DNA of 64,000 nt from Hydrogenophaga intermedia (GCF_000723405.1 NZ_CCAE010000007.1:1-64000), one strand, 5' to 3'; numbered from the stretch's first letter, positions 24,387 to 35,394 are shown. Numbers and translations: made by a program. The notes: generated by a model from the letters alone, not told the origin.

Positions 24387-24983
24387 TCAGGCCTTGTTCG
24401 TGGAGGCCGGTTGGTCATCGGCCATTTCGCGCACCAGGAAGTCGGCCTCTTCAGGCTCCTTGTGGGCCAGCACGTCGGGCCCCTGCCCCGTGAGAAAGGC
24501 CGCGCGCTTGATGATCTCGGAGACGCCCTGCAGCAGCAGGATGGCGAAGCCCAGCGGAATGAGCAGGTACACCGGCCAGCGGATCAGCCCGCCCGCGTTG
24601 GAGGACATCTCCCCCGACGCCCAGGCGCGCGCGAACACCGGCCAGCCCTCGATCATGAGCAACAGGCACAGGGGTGTGAGAAACACCACGACGCCCACGA
24701 TGTCGACCCAGTTGCGCGTGCGCGCGCTGAACTTCGACGACAGGAAATCGATGCGCACGTGCGCGTTGCGCAGGAAGGCGTAGCCGCCACCCAGCAGGAA
24801 CACCGCGGCGAAGAGGTACCACTGCACCTCCAGCCACGCATTGGAGCTGTTGCCGAACACCTTGCGGATGATGGCGTTGACGGCGCTGATGAGCGTGGCC
24901 GCGAGGACGAACCACATCATGAGCCGGCCGATGCGGTCGTTGATGGCGTCAATGAGTCGGGAGATCGAGAGTAAGGCTTGCAT
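24387..24983 (-). CDS. dctQ: TRAP transporter small permease (DctQ-like)
   Basis: 198-residue four-helix small subunit of the TRAP transporter, which pairs with DctM in the inner membrane. Hydrophobic segments: LMMWFVLAATLISAVNAI, VQWYLFAAVFLLGGGYAFL, IVGVVVFLTPLCLLLMIEGW and YLLIPLGFAILLLQGVSEII. The conserved LEVQWYLFA and RIDFL motifs are present. The start at 24983 (MQALLSISRLIDAIND) is preferred over upstream in-frame Mets, which would add a non-homologous basic leader. It lies after dctP but separated from it by a strong terminator, so expression may be lower than that of the binding protein. Confidence 0.9.
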   Translation of the reverse strand: MQALLSISRLIDAINDRIGRLMMWFVLAATLISAVNAIIRKVFGNSSNAWLEVQWYLFAAVFLLGGGYAFLRNAHVRIDFLSSKFSARTRNWVDIVGVVVFLTPLCLLLMIEGWPVFARAWASGEMSSNAGGLIRWPVYLLIPLGFAILLLQGVSEIIKRAAFLTGQGPDVLAHKEPEEADFLVREMADDQPASTNKA

Positions 24984-25083
24984 GTGAACCCCATGGGTAT
25001 GGGTGTGGCCGCGCGGCTGACTCCGTGCGACCGGGGTGCCGCGCGGGCGGGTCACCCACGCGACACGGGCCGGCGAGGCCCGA

Positions 25084-25108
25084 GAAAAAAACCCCGCCGC
25101 GGCGGGGT
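25084..25108 (-). terminator. Intrinsic terminator after dctP
   Basis: Stem ACCCCGCC/GGCGGGGT with a 2-base loop followed, on the minus strand, by a run of seven T. It lies between dctP and dctQ in the same operon direction. It probably stops most transcripts so that the binding protein is made in excess over the membrane subunits. Confidence 0.85.
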
Positions 25109-25130
25109 GCCGGCGCAAGGCCAGCGGGTC

Positions 25131-26210
25131 TCAGAGCTTAGCCGATTGCATGTACCGGTCGAACTGCGCCTCGGTGAAGCGGAACCACAGGTTCTGGTCT
25201 CGGCGGAAATTGGAATAGTCGGCGTAGATCTTCTTCCAGTGCGGGTTGCTGGCCGACAGCTCGCTGTACAGCGCCATGGATTCCTTGTAGGCCAGGTCCA
25301 TGATGGCCTTCGGAAACGCCAGCACCTTTGCGCCACCGGCCACCAGGCGCTTGAGGGCCGCCGGGTTGCGCGCGTCGTAGCGGGCCTGCATCACCGTGTG
25401 CGCGTGCGAGGCGGCGTTCTCGACCATCGCCTTGTGCTCGGCCGACAAGGCGTTGTAAGCGTCCTTGTTGACGTAGAACTCGAGCTGCGCGCCGCCTTCC
25501 CACCAGCCGGGGTAGTAGTAGTTCTTGGCGACCTTCTGGAAACCCAGCTTCTCATCGTCGTACGGGCCCACCCATTCGGTGGCGTCGATGGTGCCTTTCT
25601 CCAGCGCCTGGTAGATCTCGCCACCGGGGATGTTCTGCGGCACGCCGCCCATGCGCGTGAGCACCTGGCCGGCAAAGCCGCCGATGCGCATCTTCAGGCC
25701 CTTCATGTCGGCCGCGGTCTTGATCTCCTTGCGGTACCAGCCGCCCATCTGCGCACCGGTGTTCCCACCGGGGAAGTTCACGATCTTGTACTGGTCGTAG
25801 AACTCGCGGAACAGCTTCATGCCGTTGCCGTCGTACATCCAGGCGGTGAGCTGGCGGCTGTTCAGGCCGAAGGGAATGGCCGTGGCCATGGCGAAGGTGG
25901 GGTCCTTGCCAAAGAAGTAGTACGGTGCCGTGTGACCCATCTCCACGGTGCCTGCCTGCACCGCGTCGACGATGCCGAGCGCGGGCACGAGTTCACCCGG
26001 CGCGTGCACGCTGACCTCGAACTTGCCGCCCGACATCGCCTTCACGCTGGACGCGAAGACGTCCGACGCGCCGTAGATGGTGTCCAGGGCCTTGGGGAAG
26101 CTGGAGGTCAGGCGCCAGCGGATGGCGGCCTGGGCGTGCACCGAGGGTGCGACGCCAGCGGCGAGCACGCCGGCGATTCCGGCATGCCGGATGAGAGAGC
26201 GACGGTCCAT
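25131..26210 (-). CDS. dctP: TRAP transporter substrate-binding protein (DctP/TakP-like)
   Basis: 359-residue periplasmic binding protein. The start is MDRRSLIRHAGIAGVLAAG at 26210: a twin-arginine-like signal peptide cut after SVHAQA. The mature part shows the TakP/FcbT1 (COG4663) pattern: WRLTSSFPKALDTIYG, the ligand-region motif NFPGGNTGAQMGGWYRKEI, LKMRIGGFAGQVLTRMGGVPQ and ATEWVGPYDDEKLGF. Characterised relatives bind 2-oxo acids or chlorobenzoate, so an organic-anion ligand is likely. It is the first gene of dctP-dctQ-dctM. A Shine-Dalgarno GGAG precedes the start. Confidence 0.9.
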   Translation of the reverse strand: MDRRSLIRHAGIAGVLAAGVAPSVHAQAAIRWRLTSSFPKALDTIYGASDVFASSVKAMSGGKFEVSVHAPGELVPALGIVDAVQAGTVEMGHTAPYYFFGKDPTFAMATAIPFGLNSRQLTAWMYDGNGMKLFREFYDQYKIVNFPGGNTGAQMGGWYRKEIKTAADMKGLKMRIGGFAGQVLTRMGGVPQNIPGGEIYQALEKGTIDATEWVGPYDDEKLGFQKVAKNYYYPGWWEGGAQLEFYVNKDAYNALSAEHKAMVENAASHAHTVMQARYDARNPAALKRLVAGGAKVLAFPKAIMDLAYKESMALYSELSASNPHWKKIYADYSNFRRDQNLWFRFTEAQFDRYMQSAKL

Positions 26211-26381
26211 GTGTTTCAACTCCGTGGTGGTTATGTGTGCCCGCCACTGCGTGCGGGCGCCCGTGAAGGCCACGAAATTCTAGGAACCGGTGGGTGCGAC
26301 CTCGCGGGGGTTTTCCCTTGAACCGAGGGCTTGCCCCAGGGGGGCGTTCAGCCTCGCGTCAGGCTTGCCCGGCGCGAGGGA

Positions 26382-28289
26382 TCAGGCCACTACCTTGAGG
26401 CCCGAGGCACCATCCAGCAGCGCACCGAAGCGCTCGCGCACGCTGCGTTCGATGCCCGCCGCGTCCAGGCCCTGCAGGGCCAGCAGTTTGGCCGGGTCGC
26501 CGTGCTCGATGAAGTCGTCGGGCAGCCCGAGCGCGAGCACGGGCAGTTGCAGGCCCTCGGCCTGCAGGGCCTCCATCACGGCGCTGCCCGCGCCGCCCAT
26601 GGTGCAGCCCTCTTCCACGGTGACGATGGCCACGTGGGTGCGCGCGATCTCGCGCAGCAGCTCGATGTCGAGCGGCTTGACCCAGCGCATGTTGGCGACA
26701 CTCGCCCCCAGGCGCTCGGCCGCGGCCAGCGCCGGGTACAGCAGCGTGCCGAAGGCGAGGATGGCCACGCCCCGCCCCTTGCGGCGCAGTTCTCCCTTGC
26801 CGAAGGGCAGGCCTTGCAGCCCCTCGGGCTGGGCCGCTCCCACGCCCGCGCCGCGCGGGTACCGCACGGCCACCGGGTGGTTCTGCGCGAAGGCAGTGGA
26901 CAGCAATTGCCGGCACTCGCCCTCGTCGGCCGGGCAGGCCACCGACACTTGCGGAATGCAGCGCAGGTAGGCGACGTCGTAGGCGCCCGCGTGCGTGGCG
27001 CCGTCGGCACCCACCAGGCCGGCGCGGTCGAGCGCGAACACGACGGGCAGGTTCTGCAGCGCCACGTCGTGGATGAGTTGGTCGTAGGCGCGCTGCAGGA
27101 AGGTGGAGTAGATCGCCACCACGGGCTTCAAACCCTCGCAGGCCAGGCCGGCGGCGAAGGTCACCGCGTGCTGCTCGGCGATGCCGACGTCGAAGTACCG
27201 GTCGGGAAAGCGGCGCTCGAATTCGACCATGCCCGAGCCTTCGCGCATGGCCGGCGTGATGCCCACCAGGCGTTGATCGGCCGCGGCCATGTCGCACAGC
27301 CACTGGCCGAAGACCTGGGTGAAGGTGGTCTTGGGCGGCGTGGCGGGCTTGGTCAGGCCCACGGCCGGGTCGAACTTGCCGGGGCCGTGGTAGGCCACGG
27401 GGTCGGCCTCGGCCAGCTTGTAGCCCTGGCCTTTCTTGGTCACCACGTGCAGGAACTGCGGGCCCTCGTGCGCGTCCATGAGCTGGCGGATGTTCTCCAG
27501 CGTGGGGATCAGCGAGTCAAGGTCGTGGCCATCGATGGGGCCGATGTAGTTGAAGCCGAACTTCTCGAACAGCGTGGCCGGCACCACCATGCCCTTGGCC
27601 TGCTGCTCGAAGCGCTTGGCCAGTTCGAACAGTGGCGGGGCTCCCTTGAGCACCTGCTTGCCCATGTGCTTGGCGGCGGCGTAGAACTGCCCGCTCATGA
27701 GCTGCGCCAGGTAGCGGTTGAGCGCGCCGACCGGGGGCGAGATCGACATGTCGTTGTCGTTCAGGATGACCAGCAGCTTGCCGTCGGCCACGCCGGCGTT
27801 GTTCAGCGCCTCGAAGGCCATGCCGGCGGTCATGGCACCGTCGCCGATGATGGCCACGGCGCGGCGGTCCTCGCCCTTGGCCTTGGCGGCCATGGCCATA
27901 CCCAGCGCGGCCGAGATGCTGGTGGACGAGTGCGCGGTGCCGAACGTGTCGTAGGGGCTCTCGTCGCGTCGCGGGAAGCCGCTGATGCCGCCAAGCTGGC
28001 GCAGCGTGTCCATGCGATCGCGCCGGCCGGTGAGGATCTTGTGCGGGTAGGTCTGGTGACCCACGTCCCACACCAGCCGGTCCTCGGGCGTGTTGAACAC
28101 GTAGTGCAGCGCGATGGTGAGTTCGACCGTGCCCAGGTTGGAGCTGAGGTGCCCGCCCGTGCGGGCCACGCTGTTCAGCAGGAACTGGCGCAATTCGTCG
28201 GCCAGCGGCTTGAGCTGCGGGCGCGCGAGGCGGCGCAGATCAACCGGCGAGTGGACGTTGTCGAGCAAGGTGGTGATCGGTACGGTCAT
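26382..28289 (-). CDS. dxs: 1-deoxy-D-xylulose-5-phosphate synthase
   Basis: 635-residue thiamine-diphosphate enzyme that makes DXP from pyruvate and glyceraldehyde 3-phosphate, the first step of the MEP isoprenoid pathway. Landmarks: [16 protein letters not shown], the ThDP motif [18 protein letters not shown] ending with NDNDMSIS, the central transketolase-like domain ([34 protein letters not shown], in pieces) and [12 protein letters not shown]. Length is standard. It follows ispA by 33 bp as in many proteobacteria (xseB-ispA-dxs). Confidence 0.96.
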   Translation of the reverse strand: MTVPITTLLDNVHSPVDLRRLARPQLKPLADELRQFLLNSVARTGGHLSSNLGTVELTIALHYVFNTPEDRLVWDVGHQTYPHKILTGRRDRMDTLRQLGGISGFPRRDESPYDTFGTAHSSTSISAALGMAMAAKAKGEDRRAVAIIGDGAMTAGMAFEALNNAGVADGKLLVILNDNDMSISPPVGALNRYLAQLMSGQFYAAAKHMGKQVLKGAPPLFELAKRFEQQAKGMVVPATLFEKFGFNYIGPIDGHDLDSLIPTLENIRQLMDAHEGPQFLHVVTKKGQGYKLAEADPVAYHGPGKFDPAVGLTKPATPPKTTFTQVFGQWLCDMAAADQRLVGITPAMREGSGMVEFERRFPDRYFDVGIAEQHAVTFAAGLACEGLKPVVAIYSTFLQRAYDQLIHDVALQNLPVVFALDRAGLVGADGATHAGAYDVAYLRCIPQVSVACPADEGECRQLLSTAFAQNHPVAVRYPRGAGVGAAQPEGLQGLPFGKGELRRKGRGVAILAFGTLLYPALAAAERLGASVANMRWVKPLDIELLREIARTHVAIVTVEEGCTMGGAGSAVMEALQAEGLQLPVLALGLPDDFIEHGDPAKLLALQGLDAAGIERSVRERFGALLDGASGLKVVA

Positions 28290-28322
28290 GGGGCGTCGTC
28301 GTTCACGAACGGTGCTGGCGCA

Positions 28323-29306
28323 TCAAGAGGCGCGCTGGGCCACCCAGTCGGCCAGGGCATGCAGCGTGCCCGGCCGCTCGAGCCCGCTGCGCCCGAGGGC
28401 GGCGTGGGCACGCGCCAGCACATTGTCGGCATACGCCTGGGCCGGGCCCAGACCCATGAGCGACACGAAAGTGGGTTTGTCCGCCGCGGCGTCCTTGCCC
28501 GCCGTCTTGCCCAGCGTCGAGGAATCGGCGGTGACGTCAAGGATGTCGTCCACCACCTGGAAGGCCAGTCCCACGCAGGCACCGTACTCGGTGAGCGCGG
28601 CCAGGGTGTCGCGCGCCACCACGCCGGTGGCCGCGCCCATGGTGACACTGGCCTGCAGCAGCGCGCCAGTCTTGCGGCGATGCATCGCCTCCAGCGCCGC
28701 CAGGTCGAGGGCGATTCCCACGCTGGCCAGGTCCACGGCCTGGCCACCGGCCATGCCATCGGCGCCAGCCGCCAGGGCCAGCAGGCGGCACAGGCGCGCG
28801 CTCATGGCATCGGCCAGGCTGCCATCGCCGGGCACCAGCAGTTCGAAGGCCAGGGCCTGCAGGGCGTCCCCGGCCAGCAAGGCCTGGGCCTCGCCAAACT
28901 TCACGTGCACCGTGGGCTTGCCCCGACGCAGCACATCGTTGTCCATGCAGGGCATGTCGTCGTGCACCAGCGAGTAGGCGTGGATGAGCTCCACCGAGCA
29001 GGCCGCGCGCATGGCGGCGTCGGCCTGACCGCCCACGGCTTCGCAAGTGGCCAGCACCAGCAGCGGGCGCAGGCGCTTGCCGCCGTCGAGCACGGCGTAG
29101 CGCATGGCGTCGCCCAGGCCGGCGGGCGCGTCGCTGGGCACCCAGCGCGAGAGGGCCTGCTCCACCGCGGCCTGTTGCACGGCGCGCCATTGCACGAAGG
29201 TCTGCTCCTGCACGAGGCGAGCCGCCGCCGGGCCGCCCCAAGGCGGCTCAGCCCCCTCGGGGGGCATCGACTCGCGCAGCGACGGAGCGTGGGGGTCCAT
29301 GTTCAT
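28323..29306 (-). CDS. ispA: Farnesyl/geranyl diphosphate synthase with repeat-derived N-terminus
   Basis: 327-residue polyprenyl synthase condensing IPP with DMAPP/GPP. First Asp-rich motif [18 protein letters not shown], second [13 protein letters not shown], plus GGKRLRPLL, all intact. The ATG overlaps the xseB stop (ATGA). The first 30 or so residues ([20 protein letters not shown] and [10 protein letters not shown]) are encoded by a GC-rich repeat resembling Comamonadaceae intergenic repeats, and homologous sequence begins only near [15 protein letters not shown]. Either the protein carries a repeat-coded tail or translation starts further in. The usual family length is about 295-300. 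Confidence 0.93.
   Translation of the reverse strand: MNMDPHAPSLRESMPPEGAEPPWGGPAAARLVQEQTFVQWRAVQQAAVEQALSRWVPSDAPAGLGDAMRYAVLDGGKRLRPLLVLATCEAVGGQADAAMRAACSVELIHAYSLVHDDMPCMDNDVLRRGKPTVHVKFGEAQALLAGDALQALAFELLVPGDGSLADAMSARLCRLLALAAGADGMAGGQAVDLASVGIALDLAALEAMHRRKTGALLQASVTMGAATGVVARDTLAALTEYGACVGLAFQVVDDILDVTADSSTLGKTAGKDAAADKPTFVSLMGLGPAQAYADNVLARAHAALGRSGLERPGTLHALADWVAQRAS
29222..29297 (-). repeat. GC-rich repeat inside the 5' end of ispA
   Basis: On the minus strand: CCCCCACGCTCC, CCCCCCGAGGGGGC and GGGCGGCCCGGCGGCGG blocks. These match the architecture of Comamonadaceae intergenic palindromic repeats and partly resemble the copies at 22003 and 36245. It sits between the xseB stop and the conserved ispA coding region and is in frame. 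Confidence 0.55.
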
Positions 29307-29554
29307 TCGTCAACCCAGGGCTTGCTTTGCCCGGCCTCGAACACCTGGATCTGCTGTTCCACCGCCTGCAGGCGGTCGCGGCAGAAGGCCAGCAACTCGG
29401 CCCCGCGCTGGTAGCGCGAGAGCAACTGATCAAGGGGCAACTGGCCGGCGTCGAGTTGGGCGACGAGCTGCTCGAGTTCCTGCAGCGCAGCCTCGTAGCT
29501 GGGTGCCACGGGCGGTGTGTCGGCGGCGGCCGAACGGGCGGGCGGTGGCGTCAT
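29303..29554 (-). CDS. xseB: Exodeoxyribonuclease VII small subunit
   Basis: 83-residue XseB, which binds as several copies to the XseA exonuclease that degrades single-stranded DNA. The two-helix hairpin is [40 protein letters not shown] and [15 protein letters not shown], the standard family pattern. The start at 29554 ([15 protein letters not shown]) gives a low-complexity leader before the conserved helix. The stop overlaps the ispA ATG (ATGA). First gene of xseB-ispA-dxs; xseA is not nearby. Confidence 0.93.
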   Translation of the reverse strand: MTPPPARSAAADTPPVAPSYEAALQELEQLVAQLDAGQLPLDQLLSRYQRGAELLAFCRDRLQAVEQQIQVFEAGQSKPWVDE

Positions 29555-29670
29555 GGGCCTCGTGAGGGAAATGCCGGCGGTCAAGGGAACCCCCTGGGGG
29601 CATTCCGGCCAAATGAGGCATTTTAGCGATGAGGCATTTCCGCTGACCCGTGCGTGATGCACCCCGGGGG

Positions 29671-29815
29671 TACAATCCGCGCTCTTTTTTTCCCAAACGA
29701 CGGGCCCTTCGGGTCCGGAGGGACGCACCACTTCACCCTTCCCGCGCGAATTCGTCTGACGAGCACAGCGCTTACCCTGCCCCTTCATAGGGGGAGTCTT
29801 TAGGTCAGGACAAGC
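29671..29815 (+). promoter_or_regulatory. TACAAT promoter and long leader of the Rieske gene
   Basis: TACAAT at 29671-29676 gives a leader of about 130 bases before ATG 29816. The leader contains a hairpin near GGGCCCTTCGGGTCC, a second small hairpin CCCCT-TCAT-AGGGG near 29788, and AGGA just before the start. I recognise no known riboswitch. Confidence 0.4.
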
Positions 29816-30976
29816 ATGTCTGATTTGAGTCTTCAACTTCAGCAGGCCAAAAGCCAATTCCCGGTGTCGAGCTACTTCGACCAGGCGCTGTTCCAGCGCG
29901 AGCTGGAGACGATCTTCCAGCGCGGGCCCCGCTACGTGGGGCACGCTCTTTCCGTGCCGAACGTCGGCGACTACCACGCCCTGCCTCAGGAAGGCGAGGG
30001 CCGCGCCCTGGTGCACACGCCCTCGGGCATCGAACTGGTCTCCAACGTCTGCCGCCACCGCCAGGCCGTGATGCTCAAGGGGCGCGGCAACCTGCAGGGC
30101 CACGGGCCCGGTCACGCGGGCGGCAACATCGTGTGTCCACTGCACCGCTGGACGTACAGCGGCACCAACACACCCGCCGGGGCCGGCCGTGCCGGCCAAT
30201 TGCTTGGCGCGCCGCACTTCCAGCAGGACCCTTGCCTGAACCTCAACAACTACCGGCTGCGCGAGTGGAACGGCTTGCTGTTCGAGGACAACGGCCGCGA
30301 CATCGAGGCCGACCTGGCCGGCATGGGCCCGCGTGAGCTGCTGAGCTTCGAGGGCATGGTGCTCGACCACGTCGAATTGCACGAGTGCAACTACAACTGG
30401 AAGACCTTCATCGAGGTCTACCTCGAGGACTACCACGTCGGTCCCTTCCACCCGGGGCTGGGCAACTTCGTCACCTGCGAAGACCTGCGCTGGGAATTCC
30501 GGCCCGAGTACTCGGTGCAGACCGTGGGCGCGCAGAACCTGCTGCAGCCCGCCGGCAGCCCGACCTACCAGCGCTGGCACGAGGTGCTGATGGCCTACCG
30601 CCAGGGCGAGCTGCCCGCGCATGGCGCGGTCTGGCTCACTTACTACCCCCACATCATGGTCGAGTGGTACCCGCACGTGCTGACTGTCTCCACGCTGCAT
30701 CCCGTCAGCGTGGACAAGACGCTGAACATGGTCGAGTTCTACTACCCCGAGGAAATCGCCGCCTTCGAGCGCGAGTTCGTCGAGGCGCAGCGCGCCGCCT
30801 ACATGGAGACCTGCATCGAGGACGACGAGATTGCCGAGCGCATGGACGCGGGCCGCAAGGCCTTGCTGGCGCGCGGCGACAACGAGGTCGGCCCGTACCA
30901 GAGCCCCATGGAAGACGGCATGCAACACTTCCACGAGTGGTACCGCAAGACGATGGGGAACACCTTCACCGGCTGA
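29816..30976 (+). CDS. Rieske aromatic ring-hydroxylating oxygenase alpha subunit
   Basis: 386-residue Rieske non-heme iron oxygenase. The Rieske cluster ligands are C-x-H in [13 protein letters not shown] and C-x2-H in [12 protein letters not shown], with an unusually glycine-rich spacer ([10 protein letters not shown]). The mononuclear iron site is in [24 protein letters not shown] (two His; an Asp would come later in the chain). No beta subunit, ferredoxin or reductase gene is adjacent, so electrons must come from elsewhere. Substrate unknown; relatives demethylate or hydroxylate aromatic or quaternary amine compounds. A DMT exporter follows 3 bp later. Confidence 0.88.
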   Translation: MSDLSLQLQQAKSQFPVSSYFDQALFQRELETIFQRGPRYVGHALSVPNVGDYHALPQEGEGRALVHTPSGIELVSNVCRHRQAVMLKGRGNLQGHGPGHAGGNIVCPLHRWTYSGTNTPAGAGRAGQLLGAPHFQQDPCLNLNNYRLREWNGLLFEDNGRDIEADLAGMGPRELLSFEGMVLDHVELHECNYNWKTFIEVYLEDYHVGPFHPGLGNFVTCEDLRWEFRPEYSVQTVGAQNLLQPAGSPTYQRWHEVLMAYRQGELPAHGAVWLTYYPHIMVEWYPHVLTVSTLHPVSVDKTLNMVEFYYPEEIAAFEREFVEAQRAAYMETCIEDDEIAERMDAGRKALLARGDNEVGPYQSPMEDGMQHFHEWYRKTMGNTFTG

Positions 30977-30979
30977 GCC

Positions 30980-31870
30980 ATGCAAGCACTGTGGATGCTG
31001 CTCGCGTCCTTCTTCTTCGCGAGCATGGGCGTGTGCATCAAGTTCGCCGCCGCCCACTTCAACAGCTTCGAGACCGTGTTCTACCGCGGCGTCGTGGGCA
31101 TGCTGTTCCTGTGGGGCCTGACGCGCTGGCAGGGAGTGTCGCTCGCCACGCGCGTGCCCATGATGCACGCCTGGCGCAGCCTGGTGGGCACCATCTCGCT
31201 CACGGCCTGGTTCTACGCCATCGCCCTGCTGCCCCTGGCCACGGCCATGACGCTCAACTACATGAGCAGCGTGTGGATCGCCACCTTCCTGCTCGGCGGC
31301 GCAGTGCTCACACAGGCGCGCGGCGAGCAGATGCGCGAACAGGCGCCCCTGTTCCTGACGGTGATCGCGGGCTTCCTGGGCGTGGCCCTGCTGTTGCGCC
31401 CCAGCTTCAACGAAGAGCAGGCCTTCGCGGGGCTGGTGGGACTGCTGTCTGGCGTGTTCGCGGCCCTGGCCTACCTTCAGGTGGCCGCGCTCGCCAAGGT
31501 GGGTGAGCCCGAGAGCCGCACGGTCTTCTACTTCTCGTTGGGCTCGGCGCTTGCGGGGCTGATCGGCATGCTGTTCGTGGGCGTGAGCCCGCTGCGCTGG
31601 CCCGGCGCGCTGTGGCTGCTGCCGATCGGCCTGCTCGCGGTGGGCGGACAACTGTGCCTCACGCGCGCCTACGCACAGGGCGCCACCATGGTCGTGGCCA
31701 ACCTGCACTACTCGGGCATCGTCTTTGCCGCGCTGTTCGGCCTCACCGTGTTCGGCGACCGCATCCCGCTGATCGGCTGGGTCGGCATGGGGCTGATCAT
31801 CGTCAGCGGCATCGCGGCCACGGTGCTTCGCTCGCGCACGGTGCCGCAGGTGCCTGCGGAAGAACCCTAG
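30980..31870 (+). CDS. EamA/DMT-family transporter
   Basis: 296-residue drug/metabolite transporter with ten hydrophobic helices in two EamA repeats ([40 protein letters not shown]). The conserved end of repeat 1 ([19 protein letters not shown]) and of repeat 2 ([23 protein letters not shown], split here by loops) are both visible. Substrate unknown. It starts 3 bp after the Rieske stop and is probably co-transcribed with it. Confidence 0.88.
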   Translation: MQALWMLLASFFFASMGVCIKFAAAHFNSFETVFYRGVVGMLFLWGLTRWQGVSLATRVPMMHAWRSLVGTISLTAWFYAIALLPLATAMTLNYMSSVWIATFLLGGAVLTQARGEQMREQAPLFLTVIAGFLGVALLLRPSFNEEQAFAGLVGLLSGVFAALAYLQVAALAKVGEPESRTVFYFSLGSALAGLIGMLFVGVSPLRWPGALWLLPIGLLAVGGQLCLTRAYAQGATMVVANLHYSGIVFAALFGLTVFGDRIPLIGWVGMGLIIVSGIAATVLRSRTVPQVPAEEP

Positions 31871-31903
31871 TGCCGCATCTCCTGAAACGCATGCGATCTG
31901 CTC

Positions 31904-31909
31904 CACAAT
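31904..31909 (+). promoter_or_regulatory. -10 box, leaderless sulfurtransferase gene
   Basis: CACAAT followed by six bases and ATG 31916. There is no room for a ribosome-binding site, so a leaderless mRNA is inferred. Confidence 0.45.
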
Positions 31910-31915
31910 GTGTGC

Positions 31916-32767
31916 ATGCTTAACTTGTTGATACAAGCTCGCGAACTGCAGGCCCTGCTCGATGCGGGCACCCCGGTACTGGTGATGGACTGCAGCTTCG
32001 ACCTGATGAACCCTGCCGCTGGCCGCGAGCAGTTCGAAGCCGAGCATGTGCCCGGCGCGGTGTATGTGGACCTGGACCAAGACCTGAGCCAGAAGGGCCG
32101 GCCCGCCAGCGACGGCCGCCACCCCCTGCCCGAGCGCGAGCGCTTCGCCGCCCGCCTGGCCGAACTGGGCCTGAGCCCGGGAACGCAGGTGGTGGTGATG
32201 GACCGCCAGGGCGTCAACTTCTGTGGCCGCCTGTGGTGGATGCTGCGCTGGTGCGGCCACGAGGCCGTGGCCGTGCTCGACGGCGGCCTGGCCGCCTGGA
32301 AGGCCGCGGGCGGCGCGCTGCAGAGCGGCCCCGCCCAGCCTCGCGCAGCCGGCACCTTCCGCGCCGGCCCCTCGCTCGCGCCCACGCTGGACACCGCCGG
32401 CCTGCTGGCCCGCCTCGGCCGCGCCGACACCACGGTGATCGACGCCCGCGCGGGTGCGCGCTTTCGCGGCGAGGTCGAGCCGCTGGACCCGGTGGCCGGC
32501 CACGTGCCCGGCGCGCTCAACCGCCCCTTCAACGACAACCTGCAGGCCGATGGCCGCTTCAAGCCCGCCGCGCAATTGCGCCAGGAGTTCGAGGCCCTGC
32601 TCGGCGGGCGCGCCCCCGCCGGCGTGGTGCACCAGTGCGGCAGCGGGGTGAGCGCCGTGCCCAACCTGTTGGCCATGGCCATCGCCGGCCTGGGCACCAC
32701 CACCCTGTACCCGGGCAGCTGGAGCGCCTGGTGCAACACCGAAGGAACGCCGCGTGCGAGAGGCTGA
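31916..32767 (+). CDS. Sulfurtransferase, 3-mercaptopyruvate type
   Basis: 283-residue tandem-rhodanese protein. Domain 1 (residues about 1-125) is structural, with the CDMP-like start [13 protein letters not shown] and [15 protein letters not shown]. Domain 2 has the active Cys in [10 protein letters not shown]. The CGSGV loop is the one found in 3-mercaptopyruvate sulfurtransferases (E. coli SseA), whereas thiosulfate rhodaneses usually have CRKGV. Start at ATG 31916 ([15 protein letters not shown]) is supported by the CACAAT box six bases before; an in-frame GTG two codons earlier is less likely. The stop overlaps the histidine kinase start (TGATG). Confidence 0.88.
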   Translation: MLNLLIQARELQALLDAGTPVLVMDCSFDLMNPAAGREQFEAEHVPGAVYVDLDQDLSQKGRPASDGRHPLPERERFAARLAELGLSPGTQVVVMDRQGVNFCGRLWWMLRWCGHEAVAVLDGGLAAWKAAGGALQSGPAQPRAAGTFRAGPSLAPTLDTAGLLARLGRADTTVIDARAGARFRGEVEPLDPVAGHVPGALNRPFNDNLQADGRFKPAAQLRQEFEALLGGRAPAGVVHQCGSGVSAVPNLLAMAIAGLGTTTLYPGSWSAWCNTEGTPRARG

Positions 32768-35364
32768 TGCAAGGGCCTGAATCGGTTGGCCTGTCGGTGC
32801 AGGCCGACACCCCCGACGCGGCCGACCTGCGCAAGACACTCTTGTGGGTCTGCCTGCTGGTCGGCTTCGCGGCACTGGGCATTGCTGTCCTGGACCTGCT
32901 GCTGGCGGCGCCCGAACGCAGCGAGGCGCTGATCGCCGGCACCCTGGCTGCGGTGGCTTGGGCTTGCTGGCTGGCGCTGCGCACGCGCCGTCTCTCGCCC
33001 GAACCCGTGGCCGCGCTGGTGATCCTGGGCGTGCTGGCCACGGCCACCCTCTCGGTGGTGACCTATGGGTCGGTGCGCACAGCGGTCAACTTCCTGTTCG
33101 TGGGTGCGGTGGTCGGCGCGGGCATCTTCCTGGGCCGGCGCGCGCTGGTGCTCGCGGTGCTGGCCACCGTGGCGTTGCTGGGCCTGCTGAACTGGATCGA
33201 GGCGCGCGAAGGCTTCGGCCCCACACCGGATTTTTCCGTCAACGTGCGGGTGTGGCTCACCCAGGCCACCACCATCGTGGTGGTCGGGCTGGTCGTCATG
33301 CACAGCCGCGCCGTCACCCACCGCGCGCTGCAGCGGCTGCGACACGAACTGGAGCGGCGCCGCCAGACCGAGCAGGAGCGCGACCGCTGCCTGGAGCGCT
33401 TCACGCGCATCTTCCGGTCCAGCCCGAGCCCCATGGTCGCGCAGTCCGCGCGCACCGGCGCCATCCTCGACGTCAACCCCGCCTTCGAGCGCTGCTACGG
33501 CTACCGCCGCAGCCAGGTGCTGGGGCGCCAGGACACCTTCCTCTGGGCCGACCCGATGGAGCGCGAGCGCTACATGGAGCGCCTCATCGTCGAGCGCCAC
33601 ATCGCCCAACACCGCGGCAGGGGCCGCCGCGCCGACGGCAGCGAGTTCGACGCCATGGTGTCCAGCGAAATGGGCAACGACGACGAGGATCGCCTGATCA
33701 TCACCACGGTGAGCGACATGACCGGCCGCGAGGAGCTCATCCGCCGCCTGCAGCGCTCCGAGGCGCTGTTCTCCAAGGCCTTTCACTTCGCGCCGCTCAA
33801 CCTCACCATCACGCGCCTGTCCGATGGCCGATTCCTGGAAGTGAACCGCGCCGAGGACAAGGCCCAGGGATTCGAGGCCAATGAACTGCTGGGCCGCACC
33901 TCGGTGGAGGTCGGCTCCTGGCTCACGCCCGAGGACCGCGAGCGCTTCGTCGAGCGCATCCGGCGCGACGGCCGCGTGGACGGCTACGACACGCAGATGC
34001 GGCACAAGGACGGCACCCTCGTCGACTCGCGCATCTGGGCCGAGATCATCGACATCGACGGCGAACCCTGCATCCTGTCCTCCAGCTTCAACGTCAGCGA
34101 GGAAAAACGCCGCGAAGCCCTGCTGCTCGACGTGGCCAAGGGCGTGGCCGCCGAGACGGGTGAGGCCTTCTTCGCCGCGCTCGCCGAAACCCTGAGCAAC
34201 GCCATCGGCGCCAACCTGGTGGCCCTGGCCGAAACCACCGACGAGGGCGAACTGCAGACCCTGGGCGTGTGGCGAGACGGCCGCGCCGCGCGCAACTTCC
34301 GTTTCAGCGTGGCGGGCACGCCCTGCGCCGACACGCTGCGCCAGCACGGGCTCATGACCTGCACGGCTGGCCTGGCAGAGAACTACCCCAACGCGCCGCA
34401 ACTGCGCGCCCAGGGCTTCCAGGCCTACCTGGGCCAGGCCCTGCGCGACCCCGACGGCCAGGCCACCGGCATGCTGATCGCCATGTGGCGCACGCCGGTG
34501 GAGGTGAAGGCCGACGTCCAGGCGCTCATCTCCATCTTCGCCAGCCGCGCCAACGCCGAGCTGCTGCGCCTGCGCCGCGAGCGCGAGATCGTGAGCCTGA
34601 ACGAAACCCTGGAGCAGCGCGTGCGCGAGCGCACCGCCGAACTGCAGAAGCTCAACGCCGAGCTCGACGCCTTCGCCTACTCCGTCTCGCACGACCTCAA
34701 GTCGCCGCTACGCGCCATCGACGGCTTCACGCGCCTCATGCAGGAGCAACTGGACGGCAAACTCGACGAGGACACGCAGCAGTTGTTCGACCGCGTGTTG
34801 CAGTCGTCTCAGCGCATGGGCGCCATCATCAACGACCTGCTGGCGCTGGCGCGCGTCAGCCAGGGTGTGCTGCAGCGCGGCCCCATCGACCTGAGCGAAC
34901 TGGCGCGCAGCGTGCTGGAGCATGAACTGGCGCGTGCCCCGCAGCGCCGCGTGCGCGCCGAACTGGCGCAGGGCCTGGAGGCCGACTGCGACCCGCACCT
35001 CGCGCGCATCGTGCTGGAAAACCTCATCGGCAACGCATTGAAGTACACGCGCGACCGAGAGGAGGCGCACGTCGTGTTCGGCCTCGACGGCGTCGACGAC
35101 GACGGCGTGCCGCACTTCTTCGTGCGCGACAACGGCGTGGGCTTCGACATGAAGTACGTCGACCAGCTCTTCAAGCCCTTCCAGCGCCTGCACCGGCCCA
35201 GCGAGTTCGAGGGCACGGGCATCGGACTGGCCACGGTGCGCCGCATCATCGAGCGGCACGATGGCCGCATCTCGGCCGAGGGCGTCGTCGGCCAGGGTGC
35301 CACGTTCCGCTTCAGCTTCGGCAGCCCGCCGCGCTGGAGCGAGAGCGAGTCGCAGAAGCTGTGA
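32767..35364 (+). CDS. Membrane PAS-PAS-GAF-like sensor histidine kinase
   Basis: 865-residue inner-membrane sensor kinase. Residues about 25-185 hold five or six hydrophobic helices. Two PAS domains follow (about 210-330, [20 protein letters not shown]; about 335-455, [20 protein letters not shown]), then a GAF-like region (about 460-600, [19 protein letters not shown]), a coiled coil ([19 protein letters not shown]), a HisKA domain with phosphorylated His in [15 protein letters not shown], and HATPase boxes N ([12 protein letters not shown]), G1 ([10 protein letters not shown]) and G2 (GTGIGLATV). The layout resembles cyanobacterial phytochrome-like kinases but no chromophore Cys is evident. 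No response regulator is adjacent. Overlaps the sulfurtransferase stop (TGATG). Confidence 0.9.
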   Translation: MQGPESVGLSVQADTPDAADLRKTLLWVCLLVGFAALGIAVLDLLLAAPERSEALIAGTLAAVAWACWLALRTRRLSPEPVAALVILGVLATATLSVVTYGSVRTAVNFLFVGAVVGAGIFLGRRALVLAVLATVALLGLLNWIEAREGFGPTPDFSVNVRVWLTQATTIVVVGLVVMHSRAVTHRALQRLRHELERRRQTEQERDRCLERFTRIFRSSPSPMVAQSARTGAILDVNPAFERCYGYRRSQVLGRQDTFLWADPMERERYMERLIVERHIAQHRGRGRRADGSEFDAMVSSEMGNDDEDRLIITTVSDMTGREELIRRLQRSEALFSKAFHFAPLNLTITRLSDGRFLEVNRAEDKAQGFEANELLGRTSVEVGSWLTPEDRERFVERIRRDGRVDGYDTQMRHKDGTLVDSRIWAEIIDIDGEPCILSSSFNVSEEKRREALLLDVAKGVAAETGEAFFAALAETLSNAIGANLVALAETTDEGELQTLGVWRDGRAARNFRFSVAGTPCADTLRQHGLMTCTAGLAENYPNAPQLRAQGFQAYLGQALRDPDGQATGMLIAMWRTPVEVKADVQALISIFASRANAELLRLRREREIVSLNETLEQRVRERTAELQKLNAELDAFAYSVSHDLKSPLRAIDGFTRLMQEQLDGKLDEDTQQLFDRVLQSSQRMGAIINDLLALARVSQGVLQRGPIDLSELARSVLEHELARAPQRRVRAELAQGLEADCDPHLARIVLENLIGNALKYTRDREEAHVVFGLDGVDDDGVPHFFVRDNGVGFDMKYVDQLFKPFQRLHRPSEFEGTGIGLATVRRIIERHDGRISAEGVVGQGATFRFSFGSPPRWSESESQKL

Positions 35365-35394
35365 GCGGCCGCGGGCTGCGCGGCCCGCGCGGGC

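Noticed and set aside
29683-29815. Known riboswitch in the Rieske gene leader
   Set aside because: Small hairpins are present but no consensus of any riboswitch class I know.
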